NCBI RefSeq assembly: GCF_003751305.1
Contig: NZ_RJKV01000002.1
Coordinates: 186,001 to 250,000 of the forward strand
Length of the DNA stretch: 64,000 nt
Direction: 5' to 3'
Source of the DNA: Stenotrophomonas rhizophila
GTDB lineage: Bacteria > Pseudomonadota > Gammaproteobacteria > Xanthomonadales > Xanthomonadaceae
The notes under the pieces are model-generated. The model worked only from the letters and a program-made list of their open reading frames with translations. It made no database searches and had not been told where the DNA came from. Positions 62,087 to 64,000 of the stretch are shown here, piece by piece. Every line of letters starts with the position of its first letter. The stretch's first letter is position 1. A program made the translations under genes and the position numbers.

Positions 62087-62848
62087 TCAGCCTGCGCGCC
62101 ACTGCACGATCGCATGCCCGATCTGGAACAGGCTGATGCCCAGCACCAGCACGCCGACGGCGATCAGCACCCAGCGCTCCTTGACCTTTTTGACCAGGAT
62201 CGCGGCCACCGGTGCAGCCATCATGCCGCCGATCAGCAGGCCGGCCACGATGTTCAGGTACTGCACGCCCATGGTCAGCAGGAAGGTGATCGACACGGCG
62301 AGGGTCACCACGAACTCGGCGGCGTTGACCGTGCCGATGGTGGTGCGGGCCTGGCCGCCGCGGGCGAGCAGGGTGGACGTCGCCACCGGACCCCAGCCGC
62401 CGCCACCGCTGGCATCCAGCAGGCCGGCCACGAATCCCAGCAGGGGCACCCGCTTCACTTCCTGGGCCGGCAGCATCCGTCCGGCCGCGCGCAGCAGGAT
62501 GAAGATGGCCAGCACCAGCAGATACATATAGATGAAGGGGCGGATCACGTCACCGGGAAGCTGGGTCAGCACGTAGGCGCCGACCACGCCGCCGACCGCG
62601 CCGGGCAGCGCCAGGCGCAGGAACAGCCGGCGGTCCACGTTGCCGGCGACCAGGTGCGAGACCCCGGAGGCCCCCGTGGTGAAGACTTCGGCGGTGTGGA
62701 TGCTGGCGCTGACCGCTGCTGGCGGCAGGCCCATGCTGAGCAGCACGGAGGAGGAGATCAACCCGAAGGCCATGCCCAGCGCGCCATCGACCAGCTGCGC
62801 GCCGAGGCCGATCAGGATGAACCAATAGAATTCACTGCCAAGTTCCAT
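62087..62848 (-). CDS. sulfite exporter TauE/SafE family membrane protein
   Basis: 253 residues with about eight membrane helices (MELGSEFYWFILIGLGAQLV). The repeat motif is GLISSSVLLSMGLPPAAVSA then GFVAGLLDASGGGGWGPVAT, whose GGxWGP-type segment is the family mark. It transports organosulfonates, sulfite or other small anions; the substrate cannot be told. It is convergent with the HAD gene and upstream of a SMAG pair. Confidence 0.9.
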   Translation of the reverse strand: MELGSEFYWFILIGLGAQLVDGALGMAFGLISSSVLLSMGLPPAAVSASIHTAEVFTTGASGVSHLVAGNVDRRLFLRLALPGAVGGVVGAYVLTQLPGDVIRPFIYMYLLVLAIFILLRAAGRMLPAQEVKRVPLLGFVAGLLDASGGGGWGPVATSTLLARGGQARTTIGTVNAAEFVVTLAVSITFLLTMGVQYLNIVAGLLIGGMMAAPVAAILVKKVKERWVLIAVGVLVLGISLFQIGHAIVQWRAG

Positions 62849-62875
62849 GCGAACAGCCTAGCGGCAAATGGGCAG

Positions 62876-62963
62876 GTAGTGCCGGTCGCTGGCCGGCAAC
62901 CCCGTCCATGTCGACGGGCATGGGTGTGGATCTGCGTGGTTGCCGGCCAGCGGCCGGCACTAC
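62876..62963. repeat. inverted pair of SMAG/REP palindromes
   Basis: A plus unit (GTAGTGCCGGTCGCTGGCC, 62876) and a minus unit ending CTAC at 62963 flank a spacer that has its own CCCGTC...GACGGG stem. The pair lies between the TauE and clp genes. Confidence 0.88.
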
Positions 62964-62973
62964 GCGGGCAGGA

Positions 62974-63639
62974 TCAGCGGGTGCCGTACAGGACGACGGT
63001 CTTGCCGCGGGCATGCAGCAGCCCGTCGGTCTGGAGTTTCTTGAGCACGCGGCCGGCCATTTCACGCGAGCAGCCGACCAGGCGGGCCAGTTCCTGGCGC
63101 GACACGCGCAGCTGGGTGCCCTGCGGGTGGCTCATCGCCTCCGGCTCGCGGGAGAGATCGTGCAGGGTCCGCACGATGCGGTCGGTGACGTCCAGGAAGG
63201 CCAGGCGGCTGGCTTTCCTGCTGGTGTCGAGCAGGCGCTTGGAGAGCTGCTGGCCGATCGAGTAGAGCAGCCGCGGGGCATCGGCCGAGAGCGGCCCCAG
63301 GAACAGCTGATGCAGGCGCTCGTAGCTGATCTCGGCCAGTTCGCACGGGGTGCGGGTGCGCAGGATCACCTCGCGGCGGTCCGATTCGACGAACAGGCCC
63401 ATCTCACCGACGAACTCACCGGAGCCGAAGTAGCCCAGCACCAGCTCACGATCGTCATCTTCCTCAGCCATTATTGAGACGGAGCCACTGATCACGTAGT
63501 ACAGGGTGCCGGCCGGATCGCCCGGGCGGAAAACATCGGTACGGGCGGGGTAGCGTCGGCGGTGGCTGTGTGCCAGGAAGCGATCGATTGTTGCGATATC
63601 CAGGGCTAATGGACTTGCGGCAAGGCGCACAGTTGACAC
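62974..63639 (-). CDS. clp: Crp-like transcription factor Clp (c-di-GMP-responsive)
   Basis: 221 residues from a GTG start at 63639, with GGAG 13-16 nt upstream. It closely resembles Xanthomonas Clp: FLAHSHRRRYPARTDVFRPG, YVISGSVSIMAEEDDDRELV, LGYFGSGEFVGEMGLFVESD (cyclic nucleotide fold), the EVILRTRTPCELAEISYERL segment, and the HTH VSRQELARLVGCSREMAGRV. Clp family members lose DNA binding on c-di-GMP and control virulence-like and extracellular enzyme genes. The diguanylate cyclase at 33517-35079 is a possible input. It is divergent from speD. Confidence 0.96.
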   Translation of the reverse strand: MSTVRLAASPLALDIATIDRFLAHSHRRRYPARTDVFRPGDPAGTLYYVISGSVSIMAEEDDDRELVLGYFGSGEFVGEMGLFVESDRREVILRTRTPCELAEISYERLHQLFLGPLSADAPRLLYSIGQQLSKRLLDTSRKASRLAFLDVTDRIVRTLHDLSREPEAMSHPQGTQLRVSRQELARLVGCSREMAGRVLKKLQTDGLLHARGKTVVLYGTR

Positions 63640-63809
63640 GTTGAGGCGCTCCGATTGCTCATGAAGAATTCACGGCTATGTGCCGCGAGCTTAACGATCC
63701 CAATTGTGAAGGGCAAACCGAACACACCTACTCGTTTCAATGCAAGTTTCGCGTCCGATCACTTTGCCCCATACTTGCTTCTTTCCCACCACACACAGGA
63801 TCGACCGCC

Positions 63810-64000
63810 GTGGTCAAGCCGTTGCCTCGCCTGAGGTTGCAGGGTTTCAACAACCTCACCAAGGCGCTGAGCTTCAACATCTATGACGTCTGTTACGCCC
63901 GCACCGAAGAGGAGCGTCAGCGTTACATCGAATATATTGATGAAGAGTACAACGCCGATAGGCTGACTCAGATCCTGACCGACGTTGCCGAGATCATCGG
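63810..64000 (+). CDS. speD: S-adenosylmethionine decarboxylase proenzyme (3' truncated)
   Basis: The first 63 codons, running off the window end, from GTG 63810 ([20 protein letters not shown]) with AGGA 9 nt upstream. The sequence aligns well with the N terminus of E. coli SpeD: HGFNNLTKSLSF-like opening, [20 protein letters not shown] and [20 protein letters not shown]. It makes the decarboxylated AdoMet used by SpeE. The pyruvoyl-forming Ser is beyond the window. It is divergent from clp, with 170 nt between. Confidence 0.93.
   Translation, partial: MVKPLPRLRLQGFNNLTKALSFNIYDVCYARTEEERQRYIEYIDEEYNADRLTQILTDVAEII

Overview
The window is a high-GC (about two-thirds G+C) chromosomal segment from a gammaproteobacterium of the Xanthomonadaceae, most likely Stenotrophomonas or a close relative. 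The main evidence is a Clp-type Crp/Fnr regulator beside speD, a Xanthomonas-like tryptophan 2,3-dioxygenase, a long PurC, an LpxO-like hydroxylase, and many small GTAG-headed palindromes of the kind called SMAG in S. maltophilia. I see no prophage, integrase, insertion sequence or CRISPR array. It is core chromosome with small accessory patches.

Layout. 1-2.3 kb: 3' end of a GH109-type oxidoreductase/glycosidase, a DUF433/DUF5615 toxin-antitoxin pair and tRNA-Arg(CCG). 2.4-7.2 kb: ubiA, a short-chain fatty-acid transporter, a 47-residue Gln-rich peptide, a VOC protein and a glutathionyl-hydroquinone-reductase-like GST. 7.2-12.1 kb: two accessory-looking genes (YcxB-like and an orphan), comM/yifB, a Cof-type HAD phosphatase, a membrane protein, ubiK and glnB. 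12.1-15.1 kb: an envelope-lipid group (WaaP-like kinase, alpha/beta hydrolase, LpxO-like hydroxylase). 15.2-18.1 kb: divergent speE/speA. 18.2-24.4 kb: PhoP/PhoQ-like system with two PepSY proteins, a Gly/Tyr-rich exported protein, a DAO-type oxidoreductase and a lipocalin. 24.5-33.5 kb: MscS-type channel, opgB, a UbiB/ABC1 kinase, DUF808 and an ECF sigma factor with a membrane partner. 33.5-43.6 kb: diguanylate cyclase, kynA, a POT peptide transporter, a thioredoxin lipoprotein, and the tyrosine catabolic genes hppD and hmgA with a divergent MarR regulator. 43.6-46.4 kb: small unknowns and a Ca2+/Na+ antiporter. 46.4-52.4 kb: a six-gene Mrp (Mnh/Pha) antiporter operon with fused MrpA-MrpB. 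52.7-56 kb: DUF962, purC, a J-domain protein, rpe and a GNAT. 56.1-62 kb: a YegS-like lipid kinase, then trpE-trpG-trpD-trpC-HAD. 62-64 kb: TauE/SafE, clp and the 5' end of speD.

Several functions recur. The polyamine genes speA, speE and speD account for much of the arginine-to-spermidine route. Three ubiquinone-related genes (ubiA, ubiK and a ubiB-family kinase) occur. Envelope maintenance is represented by LpxO, the WaaP-like kinase, OpgB, MscS and PhoPQ. Aromatic amino acids are both made (trp operon) and degraded (kynA, hppD, hmgA).

The most interesting signals are non-coding. (1) On the minus strand at about 55985-56100, between a GNAT gene and a yegS-like gene, is an orphan terminator preceded by two hairpins with six GGA motifs in about 43 nt. 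This is the architecture of CsrA/RsmA-sequestering RNAs. (2) Upstream of trpE is an open leader frame with a Trp-Trp-Arg-Trp-Trp run. It overlaps the trpE TTG start, and the trpE Shine-Dalgarno can pair with a leader segment 60-70 nt upstream, suggesting translational attenuation. (3) A perfect GTTTCA-TG-TGAAAC palindrome lies in the spacer of the inferred hppD promoter. (4) A perfect 11-bp inverted repeat lies between speE and speA. All four are inferences from sequence and need testing.
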